A stretch of 64,000 bases of DNA from Knoxdaviesia capensis (taxonomy: Eukaryota; Ascomycota; Sordariomycetes; Microascales; Gondwanamycetaceae), in the NCBI GenBank assembly GCA_001510575.1, contig LNGK01000002.1, forward strand, positions 2,158,144-2,222,143, written 5' to 3'. This document shows, piece after piece, positions 22,701 to 33,137 of this stretch. The notes under the pieces were generated by a model. The model was not told the origin of the DNA. It worked only from the letters and a program-made list of their open reading frames with translations, and ran no database searches. Made by a program: the position numbers and the translations under genes. Positions within the stretch are counted from its first letter, which is position 1, and every line of letters starts with the position of its first letter.

Positions 22701-23559
22701 AGGAGACGGCGGATTGAGTTTGTTGTTTCGATTGGGGAGGAGTTGGCAATGGGCGCGAGATGTAAGCGGATGCCGTAGGTGAAGAGTCGAAGAGAGAGGT
22801 TGTTGGTGATGTGTTGTTGTTGAGAACACTGCCGGCCAGGGCAGGTGTATCAGTAGATTGGAAAGGAGAAGAAGAAGAAGAAGGAGAAGAGTCGGCAAGA
22901 ACAGAGCCAAGGGCAGTCGACGGTGGAGGAGAGGCTGATAAGGATGGTTTGGGGGATTTGGACTTCGACTGAAACTTGGATTTCGTCTTGGACTTGTCCT
23001 TCTCTTTGTGCTTCGATTTGTCCTTCTTCTTGCTGTCCTTTCCGGATTTTGGAGAACTTTTGTGGGAGGAATGGTGGGAAGAGGACGAAGATGAATAGGA
23101 CGCCAACGATACAGACGAGCCGGTGATTTCAGAACGGCCAGTAGCATGGGCTTCTGATACCTGCACAACAGGGCCTTGGCGTAGTCGTTGGAGTGGTGCA
23201 GGAGCCAGGGCCAGGGCCTGAGGACTGTGCGCAAGCGTGGGAGGCGGCGGTGGCACCGGTGTTGTCCTGGAATCAGAGGGAGGAGACGAGGACGACGAGG
23301 AAGATGGGGGCACGATAGGCCTGGTAGGGTAGGATTGGAGTGGTTCCTGGCTAGCCAGGGGTCGATCGGGGCGGGCCAAGGTGGTGGTGTCGTTCGAGTT
23401 GGACGAATAATCAGGCACAAAGATGAAGGTGTCGCCATCGAAGCTCCCTCTGCGATCTTCATGTCCCAGATCACTGCTGCTGCTGGAGTTTCTGTTTTTG
23501 AAGAAGGCCCCCCGGAGACTCCGGACCGATTTAGATCGGGAGACGAACTTGTTGAACAT
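19771..23559 (-). CDS. Large intrinsically disordered fungal protein of unknown function
   Basis: A single uninterrupted frame of 1262 residues starting MFNKFVSRSKSVRSL. I do not recognise a catalytic domain. The composition is Ser/Pro/Gln-rich. A basic N terminus (1-25) is followed by poly-Ser and poly-Pro tracts, a Lys/Ser block at 167-204 (KKKDKSKHKEKDKSK), a second basic block GRWKLFSRFGSKR near 515, and many Pro-Ser-Pro segments. A compact patch around residue 683 (LDRYSVMFNSIL) is followed by a likely coiled coil rich in Gln, Leu, Lys and Glu (about 720-755). RYSVMF-type patches occur in other filamentous fungal proteins of this kind, from memory only. A Gln-rich stretch lies near 950. 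The sequence suggests a scaffold or signalling adaptor with many phosphorylation sites; that is inference. No introns were needed. The start is supported by the basic conserved-looking N terminus. Confidence 0.8.
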   Translation of the reverse strand: MFNKFVSRSKSVRSLRGAFFKNRNSSSSSDLGHEDRRGSFDGDTFIFVPDYSSNSNDTTTLARPDRPLASQEPLQSYPTRPIVPPSSSSSSSPPSDSRTTPVPPPPPTLAHSPQALALAPAPLQRLRQGPVVQVSEAHATGRSEITGSSVSLASYSSSSSSHHSSHKSSPKSGKDSKKKDKSKHKEKDKSKTKSKFQSKSKSPKPSLSASPPPSTALGSVLADSSPSSSSSPFQSTDTPALAGSVLNNNTSPTTSLFDSSPTASAYISRPLPTPPQSKQQTQSAVSSPSVASRPQRPIPAPVAVTAATAALAALAALPSPVAMAARPSTSAGAGAVDSQSEWRMALNQSQFNPAPTSQYFSSKRMSRDDLYINTRTRSNFKSYHIPIRGNPPSPRTSPHARSPSSQSLRQVVRTQTPDSIMGGPSSMDDAGPPGVAIGMAIGSPVYTTEPSSFYGQMAPSTTDSYPRDTAPSWPTAFPQEQGFQQQQPRQLQPAWQPQPPQMEEPESSSKPAKSGRWKLFSRFGSKRQGESSKKQDRNVDSPDFIQPVMWDPPRSTTQSFEQPFIFNDSATQAASVSVASPMSVFPRPGPETPILERSGTDRRTKSRFPLLRTNTEPASLETPVQSPGEPPKTPTRMMSRKPSMRSIRGGSIKKSDISAPIIIPSVPVMPPVPAAFLDVEIPSVKLDRYSVMFNSILRPGESLNTNLGGEAPVSNISPQQQLKQQQASLLARRQATIEKLKAINDAIIREEEAQGRPVPPLIRRATSPMLSKSPSFSLFPNTPPTLQSAAPAPPSVSQNPPAAPPPPQMLSARSRSNTTTAASMYSAPEMSSQVPASRGDRPIPEGMPRLRYMNSAPREEEEEVQVVDTAYIESLPMPPPLGSPRNSRRAGSTSSAHTISIGIEIAPLQPAPQGQMQFSAPEAPQQEKRQMQAPTAPQWQQPQQPQQKPRQEATNTADILQPQTYQPQTDGSAYQLQMSRAPSAKSASPPPEVSPLSRLALNPQQVRQPAPIPVAQKSPPIRQSQKIESSQALQASRSRIPVPQSSASGSAPSANTSKPLVRPIAQTQPAQNNFGPNQSALVLESPTDSDDDMQGSAQSVIRDKLKPQLAEPTWQIITPPSTASSSSTAAQTAAQPRSHITRPSIDEPDVALKNAVEVSIARQISISRQQRQLLVTSGAGKGMRSRPAPANAVSEAPNIPLPVMPPGSNGAAARRVPVSGNERLAQTRKAVPTVVSAEAGSDQPGVANSQYRRSERILVERA

Positions 23560-26500
23560 TGTGAAGTCGGCGTCTCTCTGGTTGTTGGACTTTTTTTTCC
23601 TCCGAATTATCTCTTACTTGGAGATAAATTAGCGTAACACTTAGCCAGGGCCCCTGGAGACGTTTGAAAAAATGGAGGATTTCTTTTTGCAATGTGCCAC
23701 GTAAAACTTGAGTAGTCCAGGCGCACGCCCGAGGTCAAGTTTAGCTGGCAGTCGAGTAGCTCGGAAATATGAAGAGCCAGGAGTACCGACGAATGCTTGG
23801 CCAGATTTCCAGGGCACAAATGGTCCGATGAACGCACAGTTTATGACAGCGGAGACGAATTGAGTTAGTTGGATGACGACAAGGAAAGGACAGGAACCCG
23901 ACAAGGTCTTGTTGTTGGTATATTTCCGTAGGAGCCAAGGCGTGAAGACGAGTCGTCGGATGAATAAGATGAGAGGAGCGAGACGAAGAGCGAATAGAGA
24001 GAGTCGAAACGACGTTGAATAACAAAAAAGGAGACGAGACGGCAAGCACACATAATCCAGGGCCTTTTGTTTAGACTCTGGTGCGGCGAACAACGGCGCA
24101 GGGGAACATTCGTCGTATAGAAAAGGAGCGTGTAAGCGCACAGTGGGATATCAACACTCAAATACAACGGATGTGGACAGGGTCGAAGTCAGTTCAAGAT
24201 ACGCAAAATGATGGTGATGACGGTGGTAAAGAGTTATAAGGACGATTGATGGTGAGAATTAAAAGACAGGAGAAGAATGAGGAGCAAATTCAAGACAAAA
24301 GCTTCATAGCCAAAAGATGGTCAGATCTCTTCCGCACATGATCATTGATGACACATACACAATGCGCAATGCAGCTCACGAAAGAAGGAATGGCACGGGA
24401 TACGTTAAACAGGAAGGTGAGCGGATGAGTAAAAGATCAGAAGAAGAGCCGGAAGAGAAAAGGGGAAAGAGAGGGAAAGAGGTCGATGTTGACCAAGAAC
24501 GGAAAGAGCGAGCGAGCGAGACGATTCCCTTAAGAGTGAAGCTTTGCGCACGAAGTGAACAGCGTTCGTGATCTTTTTGAGTTTGATACCGATTTTAAAA
24601 GGCCTTTTTTCTTTCGGTTTTCTTGGTACACCAGCAGATCTAAATAGCAGGTTCCAATAAATGCAAATTCTGTTTTTCTTTTCTTTTTTTTCTTCTTCAC
24701 ACGCGGTCGGAGCAGTCAGAACCGTCAGACACGAAAATGTCAGTGCAAGCTGCACGGTGTAGTACATGACACCGATATAATTCCCCTTCTTATGATATAC
24801 GGAGTCGGTTCCTAGACACGGCCAACCCCATTCGACGCATGAGAGCAGCCGGTGCATCCACGAACATATGCACGGATCAGGCTATATCAGCCTTGGTGAT
24901 ATAATGCAGCCTCAACTCTGTGACAGGGGAATCATCTGTATTCTCTTCGAAGGGCTACAGGCTGCGTTTGTTGCGTGCGGCCAAGCCCTTTATCCCACAA
25001 CCCCCCCCCCTTAACGGCAGGGCCCAGGACCGGATAGAGACAGGATGATGGGTGTTGGAACATGTCAGTCCGGAGTCTGGCGTCATTGCTCAGTGTTGGC
25101 GGATGTGTTCGACCTCTGAGGAATGTGTCTGTCTGCAAGTCGACGGTGGACTCCTGACGTGCATCACGGGCTAACCGGACATGTTTTGTTTGTCCTGCGT
25201 GGTTCAGATAGACACGCAAGAGCCCGCTTCCAACGCAAGGGGCAGAATTTCCAAGGGCTTCTAGATCATCCTGCTCTTCCCTCCGGCTTCTCTCGCCCAT
25301 GAAGGCTAAAAGCAACGTCAAACAAAGCCCGAACTATCGCGGTCGGTCGGCCTTGGGTTATGTTGTTCATGTGCCCTTCCTTTTTTATTATTTTGGTTTC
25401 CTTCCCTCTTTGAAGCGAGAACGACACTTGAAAAGGTGGAGAAAACTCACGAGGTGGGGGAAGAAACCTCTCCCATGTCGGTTTTGGAGTTTGAGATTGA
25501 GGGGCGGATAGAGTAACTACGGGTTGATCGGCAGCAGGGATCGCTTTATGTTCTGAGGTTTCTTTTCTTTGTGCTTGCTGCACCATCTTTGTTTTTTTTT
25601 TCTCCTTTCCCCCTGACGACAAGGAGACGTCTGTTTCCGTATCGGGCCACCAGTGATATCTGTTGGCTGTCACAGGGGTGGAGTGGAGAGGGAAGCAGAG
25701 GCTCCATCTCATCCATGTTTTGGGGGAGTGTGGATAAGACTCTCCTATTGGCGAAACAAGAGATTGAGCCTTTGGGTCAATGAGGAGGGACCTTTTCGCT
25801 CTGAGGTTTGTTATATCCGTCCGTCCACACAGAAGCGTCTCCCCTTCTATGCTATCGGTGCGGATGTGTCCTCCGAAGGCTGTTCAGTGTGGTTGTGCCA
25901 GAACCGAAACCCTGGATAATCATCACGGGGAATATCACGAGGCTCAAGAGAAAATGGGTCTCCAGGTATTTCTTTTTTTTTTTTTTTTGCTTTTTCTTTT
26001 GCCTTTGACAGATTCACTCGATCTCGGTTGTTCGCGCTTCCTTTTTCCCTTCTTCCTGTCGACCATGCCCGTTAAGGTCGGTGGCCTTTCCTTTTTCCAA
26101 TGATCCCCCCCTTGGCCACCATCTGACGTGCATTGTTGGCTTCCACAGACTCAGACGAGCTCGCTTATTGGAGTGCTTCGCTACGTTGGGCAAGGCCCGG
26201 TCCCAGGAGGTCAACTTCAGATGGGCTCAAGGGGTGTGTCCCCAGAGGCAGAGGCATCTAGTTTTACCTAAAAGAGAAGCTGTTCTGTTTCGCTTTCTGA
26301 GTCCACACAGCATCTCGCAGCGAAATCACGCCGCTTCTCTCGTGTGTGCGTGTGTAAGACTTTACAAGTCCTCCAGCTGCAAATTGTGTGCCGATCCAAT
26401 GATGCCCAGATTGTGTGGAATAGTTCGCTAAGAGAGATTACCTCCCGCCCCCCTCGTCGAATCGCTGCGGCGATGGAGAACTTCTTGCGTGAACCGTATG

Positions 26501-29500
26501 CTACTTTCAGGACTTTTGCAGTGGTGTATGCATGCTGACAGCCCAGAAGTCTGAATTAAAATTGCAAGGAGCACGAACGGGGCCCCGCTGGAAACTTTGT
26601 GTGCGCCGGCACTCTGTTGTACGACGGGCGGTCCGCCATGCAGTCAATTTATTGGTCGGGGATTAATTTCTCTTAGTCGTGTTTCTCCTCTCTCACGCGA
26701 ACGTTATGGTAGATTACTTATTACATACACAATCAAGAGGCGAGGGACAAGCTCGCTGCTCCCCCACAATGAGCCTCTTTACACGCCACAGTTGTTCTGA
26801 TTCCACGCCTCAAGCCAGATCGATCTTCATCACCAGCGAAGAACTGACATGCTTTGCAAGCATGTCCGACTTGTCCAGAGAGCAGCAAGCCAGTAACAAT
26901 ACAATGCCTCTGGCTGCTACGATTCGCAGTGCTGCAGCACATCACATACGACACGGAGGTGATATAGGTATGGAATGTCGATTGTATGGCCCTATCATCG
27001 TTACTTTGACCGCCTCCGAGAGCAATTTCAGGTCGGAGGGACCAGGATTCTGAAGAACAACAGCAATTTCTCAATCGCTGTATAGACCGTTTGCACAGCA
27101 AATCACAAGCGTGCCATCTGGTATAGCCAGACCTCGCATTACTCGTGCCACGCCCCACTTATCTGGTTCACTCTACGAGCGCACCATCTAAAGATGGTGC
27201 TCATCAGCAATGTTGCCAAATCACCAATGTTGCCAACACACAATGCTACTAAACTACTATCACCACGATAGCGAAATCTCGCGTAACTTACGAGATAGAC
27301 ATTTAAGGGTTAGCTAAATAGAAGCGTATAGCCTCTTAGAGTCGACGTTTAGTAGATATAGTTAATAGGAATTTTATAGAATAAGATATAAATTATTTTC
27401 GAATGTGGTGATAGTTGAAGAGGGTTTTTTTAATAATTTTGGTGTATTGGCAACATTGGTGATTTGGCAACATTGCTGATGAGCACCATCTTTAGATGGT
27501 GCGCTCGTAGAGTGAACCAGATAAGTGGGGCGTGGCACGAGTAGTATTTCTGCGATTCCGAGGGGCCTTTCAAACCAAACCAAACAATTACATCTGTGCT
27601 CCTATAAGCCCTGATGGAGCCGGGGATGGGGCCATGTCTTCCAGAACCTTGCGGTAGTGCCAGGTTATCCAACCGAGATGATGCGCGTTCTTGAGCCCTC
27701 GTGTTGATGCTCTGTTTTTGTAATCTGGCTGGCTGGTAGATGTGAAATGAAAGACAGCAACCCATCACCATCATGCAGGTCATTGTCTCTCCCACTGGTC
27801 CATCCCGCTGTGGGAAGTGTGCACGGAGTCCCGGAAGCCGACATCCATTTTGGGGGGGTGAGCAGGGCAACCGTCTTCTGCTGTACCAAGCAAAAACGAA
27901 AAGAGATCAGCTTTCTAGTTTATCAACTGCCTCTTTCTCCACCATTGTGAAGTTTGGTCTGGCACGTTATTCTCCGTCGGTCGGCTTCACAGCCGTGGGA
28001 GTTTTGAGACCCGCCTCCACTCTTGTCTGTCTCTCTTCCCATCGGCCCTGGCATGGCCCACGTTGCTGCTTCTTTTTTGGCTATGGTCTTTGGGTCCTGT
28101 ATTCTCTGATCTATCTTGAAACAAAGCACCACACAAAAAATAGTGGATGGATGTGTGTGTGTGCCCATTTCGCTCTCGGGGGATGCAGAAGCGCGTGTTG
28201 ATGTCTCGAGGGTTGTCGATCTTGACTAGCCCCTTGCTTCAGATCGATTCACTCATAACCAGAGGAGGCTGCTCCGTCCAAACTAGGACATCCTCTAGAA
28301 GGAAAAGAGTTTGGCTTTAGAGCCTTCGATTGTCGGGAGCAGGCTGTTTCTACGGTGGATTTGTTTCTTTTTGTGAGATTATCTGTTTTTTTTATTTTTT
28401 TTCGTTTTCTAGGTTAGGACAACGACATATCAAAGGTTGGGTACTGTGGATATCGTCTCTCTCCAAGATAGACACACATAACAACAACCCTAACCCTTAC
28501 CAACTAGGCCAGCCTACGTATCATCGCAAATCGCCCGAATTACGACGTAAAAGAGGGAAGAACAGTTTGGTTCGGGACGCTGTCATGATACAATCCAGTC
28601 CTTCCTCACTCACACCTTGTTTAGCCGCCGTCCGCCACTTCTGCGCAACCCATGGGCACCAAAGTTCGGACGGAGCGCCCAGTAGCGGAAGTCCTCCCAG
28701 CCGTCGTTCCAGTGTCGTCAAAAGATCGCCAGTTCGTTGCCGTGAAACCACCCCTGCCAGCAACAAAAAGGAAAGAGGAGCGTCTACGATAGATTGAATC
28801 TGCGGACACCCGCAACTGGGTGATGACATCTGCCCTATTCTGGGCGGAGGGGGGAGAGTTGTGTTTCTCTTCTGGACGCTCGCGCTTCTGTAGACCGTGG
28901 TGTTCTAGAAGACGGTACGAGGATGGATGGGATGGCAGCAGTGGCACGTCAAACAGGAGATATCTTCCCGTTCTCCAACTCCTCGAGAACGAGCCCTCAC
29001 AGGCTTCGTAGCTCGGTAGCCCTGACAAATCCCCACGGCAAAATTGGCTACCAAGCGAGTGCTCTCGGCCAGGGACCAAGAGGCGAAAAGAATACAGGCT
29101 GAACGGCGGGCGTTTCACAAAGGATGGGCGAGAAAGTGTGGTGACACGAAAGGAAGAACACAGAGGCGCCAGGCACACACACCGGCAAAGGCAAAAAAAG
29201 AAAAATCTGGGATGGCATCTTTCTCCTTCAAACTTGAAGCACCACGCCTCGGGACAGTACGGCCGGAGTATCCCCCTCTCCAGCGATCCGGGGATGGTGA
29301 TCGGGTCTGCAACCGGACGTGTAACCGGCTTTGTGTGTGGCTAAAGAGGTGAAGCAGGCGGGCTAGTCTGACGGGGCGCAAGCCCTTCGATCACTTTGCC
29401 CTTTCGAGGTTTTCATCTCATGTTGTTCTCATGTTTTCTGGTGGATGTGAGGTCACAGTCGACCTGCAGGAGGACGAAAATAGAAAAAGAAAGTGACAGT

Positions 29501-30595
29501 CTCCATAGACTCGAGAGCTGATCAGAACGGCGGTTGGTGAGGATCGTCGTGGCTTTTAACAGCTTGACGGCTGGTGGAGGGTGTGTGTGTTGAGGTTCCG
29601 GTGGGCTTCCACTGTGAGGAATTCCACTCGGCCATTCCGGTTCTCGCAGGCTAGTTAGTAACGAGGAGAATCTCTCAATATCTTTGGCAGACAGATAGAT
29701 GTGTGGTGTCTATTCTGGTGTCTTCATGAAGATGATCTCGTGAGAATAAGACGAATGAATCGACGGAGGAGAGATTCTCGATGGTGGCTTGACAGCTGCC
29801 AAAGCTTGACTCGCCAGCTGCCAGCACAAAACCACCGATGAAACAAATCCTCCCCTCATTCCATGCATGGCCTGTTCACGGTTATGCTTGTCTGAGGTGG
29901 GTAGAAACATGTCGCGCACTATCTGTCCCCTCGGGAGCACCAAGTAGTTTGCCCATAGTCTACCAGCACTTAAGTACAACCACTCCAGATACCTGAGTAC
30001 CCACCCGCGCCAGCGTCTCTAACTTAACAACCCCACCATAGCGAACAGCTTTTGCAGGCGATGCTTCGCTGTATTCTGCTACTGCTAGCAGCCGCAAGGA
30101 AAAAAAAAAAAGTCTGGTGCTGCCTGTCTTTTGGCGGGGTCATGTTTTGGTGGTGTGGAAAACCAGCGTCGTGAAGCTTCTCTCATGCGTCACTAACATT
30201 GTGCAAACTCTCTCCAATCTTTTTCTTCTTTTCCTTTTTGGTTCTTTTTCGAGATTTGTTCCCCGTTTTGGTCTTGCTGAATTCCTCTGTTCTCGACTTC
30301 ATCTTTCCAAGTCTCTCTCATCGATATCTAATCTCCAATCTGTATGCCATAGCTCATTTGTACCTCTCTCTATATTGCCCTGGTCTCTTAAAAAAGAATC
30401 CCCTTTTTTTCTTGCTGCTGTTCCCCTTCCCCCTCCTCTTGACGACCGACCCTTGTGTGATTTATTCAGTCCCTATTTGTCCCTTTTGATCTCACCCGGG
30501 GTTTTTACCGTGCTTCATATGCTCGATCTCGGAATAGCTTGACTCTGCTAACGCCCGAAGCTTCAACCGTCTCTTAGCCTTCCCCCGCTTTCAAT
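23560..30595. other. 7 kb divergent spacer, no supportable gene
   Basis: Lies between the starts of the 1262-residue gene and profilin. Open frames up to 185 codons exist (for example minus 28621-29178) but have no recognisable content. The spacer holds a MITE at 27142-27541, several T runs, a GGGTTAGGGTT motif on the minus strand (28486-28496), and a long pyrimidine-rich tract from 30190 to 30590 that is probably the profilin leader. Non-coding RNAs cannot be excluded. Confidence 0.5.
27142..27541. mobile_element. Tc1/mariner-type MITE, 400 bp
   Basis: Two inverted arms of 95 bp (27142-27236 and 27447-27541) are identical by eye and begin CTCGTGCCACGCCCCA. They are flanked by TA on both sides (27140-27141 and 27542-27543), the target duplication of Tc1/mariner elements. 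The 210 bp between them is AT-rich and encodes nothing. Each arm has an internal palindrome (GCACCATCT/AGATGGTGC around two bases) and a repeated CAATGTTGCCAA. With no transposase it must have moved in trans. Perfect arms argue for a recent insertion. Confidence 0.88.
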
Positions 30596-31615
30596 ATGTC
30601 GTGGCAAGGTATGTCTAATCCAAAAAACAAGCGGGAGAACTCACCCCTCTCCCCTGTGAATCTCGGGCTGCCTTGCATCTTGAAGATCCAAAAAGCTTCC
30701 GTGGGGCGGTCTGATCTGGGCTGGTCCAGCTTCTTGTTCTTCTGCACTTTCTGGTTACTAACGTGGTGTGTATTGCCTCTTAGGATATGTCGACTCGAGG
30801 TGAGCTTCTAATATGACCCTTTCCCCGACCGCCTCGAACTGCCCATCACCGTGACGAAGGAAGCTCCCCGTGACGACTCTTAAACACTCTCGAATTTTCT
30901 CCTCCCCATCCACGTCCACCGCGGGAGTGGCAGTGGCGTCTTGTCTCGAATCACTTGTACCCGGGAGCTCCCGCGGTGTCTCTTCGCTGAGGCTGAATAT
31001 TTCCTCGGAGACTTCGACTAACACCCTCGTGATCCTCTTTTCCTTCACAGCCTCCTCGGCTCGGGCCATCTCGACTCGGGTGCCATCTACAGTGCTGCTG
31101 GCGACAGCGTCTGGGCTTCCTCCGCTGGATTCCAGGTAGGTTTCGCCGGCGAATTCCGGCATCGTGCGAGAGAAACGGCGGCGGAACGCCGTTGTCACAC
31201 ATTTCCAGAGTGGACGAGCATAAACTGTGTTGATAACCAGACCCCTAATGCGTTGGCCTCCTAGGTTACGCTTCCCGAGATCAAGAGCCTTGTTCCGGCG
31301 CTCTCGGGAGAGAGCGGCGCCGCCGACGTCCTCTTCGCCTCCGGCATCATTCTTGGCTCGGTGAAGTACATTGCCACCAAGGTCGAGGGCCGTAGCATAT
31401 ACGCCCGCAAGGTGAGATGCCCAAACTGATATCCCCTCGAGATTCTGGCTGCTAATACATAGATGGTCGCCGACAAATAGGGCCGTGAGGGAATCTGCAT
31501 TGTCAAGACAAGCCAGGCCATCATCGTCGGCCACTACGGCGAGGGCGCCGTTGCCGGTAACGCCGCCACTACCGTCGAGGCCCTTGCCGACTACCTCATC
31601 TCCGTCGGATACTAA
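30596..31615 (+). CDS. Profilin
   Basis: Five exons, 30596-30608, 30784-30799, 31051-31135, 31265-31411 and 31481-31615, encode 131 residues, the usual fungal profilin length. The N terminus MSWQGYVDSSLLGSGH and the C-terminal GREGICIVKTSQAIIVGHY and EALADYLISVGY are diagnostic. Profilin binds G-actin, poly-proline (the N- and C-terminal helices with Trp3 and the final Tyr) and phosphoinositides, and feeds formins at hyphal tips. The first two coding exons are just 13 and 16 nt. The final acceptor is CAAATAG at 31480; the earlier ACATAG would bring in a stop codon. The leader upstream is strongly pyrimidine-rich, which fits high expression. Confidence 0.95.
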
Positions 31616-33137
31616 GCGATTGCCCGCCACGATGATAACCGCTCTTCTTATCGAGCCGGGCCAGCTCCGTACTTCTGCAAATGGGGGCGGATATCTGCCC
31701 GCCTACTTGAGCCGCTGCCTGTGGCTTCAGGTGTAGCCTCCCCCGCTTCCTGGATATTGGAGCTCTCTGGCCAGATATTCCCCGTCTGCATATTGAAAAA
31801 CAAAATGAAATGACGAATGGAATGGAATCGGGTGCAGAGTGAGAAAGAGACTTGACTCCGCGTTCCATGGTGTTCCCCCCCCTCATAGAGATGTTTAGAG
31901 AGTTGGTGAAAGAGAAAGAGAAACTTCATGACCCCCCTTCTTTGTTTTTGTGTTTTTTTTTGTTCTTGGAGAGACACCAAGTCGTTGTTCTCCGCCTCTT
32001 CAATGTTTTCTCGACCTACATATTTTTTGTTCTGTTCGTCAAATCCAACCCAGCCCAGCAGAAACCTTTTGCCCTTCTTGTCTGGTTTAACAAGTCACTG
32101 TCCCACCCAGAAGTCTATGTCTTGCTTGATTTTGTCAGTCCCAGTTGTAGTGGTTTGTCTTTTGTGTCCTGACCTTTGGGTCTGTCGTGATAATGCTGTA
32201 TGTCCCTTGTCGATGAAGATGCCTCTAGAGTGAAGTGAAGACACGGCTCTTTAGGAATGAAGAGTGGGAAAAAAAAGGTAGATATCATTAATATGGAAAA
32301 ACTCCGTGCCCCTCCGCGCCGTGGCTAGCCCGGATAGGAGCTACCGGTGTCCTCCGTTCCCCGGCTATCCGTACTCCCGTCTATATAAATCCGGCCGGCG
32401 CTTGCCACGCCCCCAAAAGAAGCAAACTCTATATAGTTGCCGACATGAAGCCATTGACCAACGAGAATTCAAAACAAGGCATTCTTCCCACACCGAGACT
32501 CTCCAAAAGGAGCGTCAACAAAAAAAAGGCACCGTAGCCGTCCGGCTCAAAAAGGTCGCGTGTCCACCCTGTCCACACCCCCATGAATCTTGAGAGAAGT
32601 AGAAGAAGTCATATATCATTTTTTTTTATCACGTTCAGATAGGCGCCAGAAAAGAGAACGCAAAAAAATGGGACTGAAGAAAAAACAAACAGAACTCCGG
32701 CCGGTGAAGGTCGTAAACATCAGGACGAACCTGGGTCATCTGCCACCCGAGAGCGTTGGGTCGGAATGAAGCAGTGCATGTAGAAGAGGAGAGGAGAAGA
32801 GAAAACGAAGCAGAAGAAGAAGATGAAGAAGAAGCGAAGAACAGGCTGGCGCTACAAAACGCTTTGTATATATCGAAAAGAACAAGGGGCGGCAGCGCTG
32901 AATTACACACAAAAATAACAAGGTAACGGAGACGAGAGAGGATTCAACGGGGTAGTGGGCGTGAGTCGGACGGCTAGGAAGATCGCAGCAGGGGAGGATG
33001 GGGATTCGGCCAAACAAGCCCAGCCAGAGGAAAGAAGCGAGCCATACGTGCTACACGGCCGCAAAACCCCCTCTATCCGTCAGTTTGAGCCCCCCCGCCT
33101 TCCCGTCTTTTCCTGCTAGAAGGGTGACATGTCGCGC
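31616..33137. other. Convergent 3' spacer between profilin and GOT1
   Basis: About 1.5 kb. A small GC-rich island at about 32305-32410 stands out from the T-rich and A-rich surroundings and contains a TATATAAAT box followed by a short frame (listed separately). Nothing else recognised. Confidence 0.5.
32445..32537 (+). CDS. Possible small peptide gene with its own TATA box
   Basis: A 30-residue frame, MKPLTNENSKQGILPTPRLS..., ends at TAG. The peptide looks less random than its neighbours (LTNEN, then ILPTPRLSKRS with a basic end). A TATATAAAT lies at 32382-32390, about 60 bp upstream, inside a GC-rich island. It may be a complete micropeptide, the first exon of a longer gene, or chance. I do not recognise a family. 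Confidence 0.25.
   Translation: MKPLTNENSKQGILPTPRLSKRSVNKKKAP

Noticed and set aside
21915..23474. 519-codon minus-strand frame
   Set aside because: Same strand but different frame inside the 1262-residue gene. Its Pro/Leu/Ser-rich content is a shifted reading of low-complexity codons.
28621..29178. 185-codon minus-strand frame upstream of profilin
   Set aside because: Composition looks random and no homology is recognisable; no splice or promoter context supports it.
31456..31480. Alternative acceptor in profilin intron 4 (ACATAG)
   Set aside because: It would introduce an in-frame TAG after six codons, while the next acceptor gives the conserved GREG sequence.
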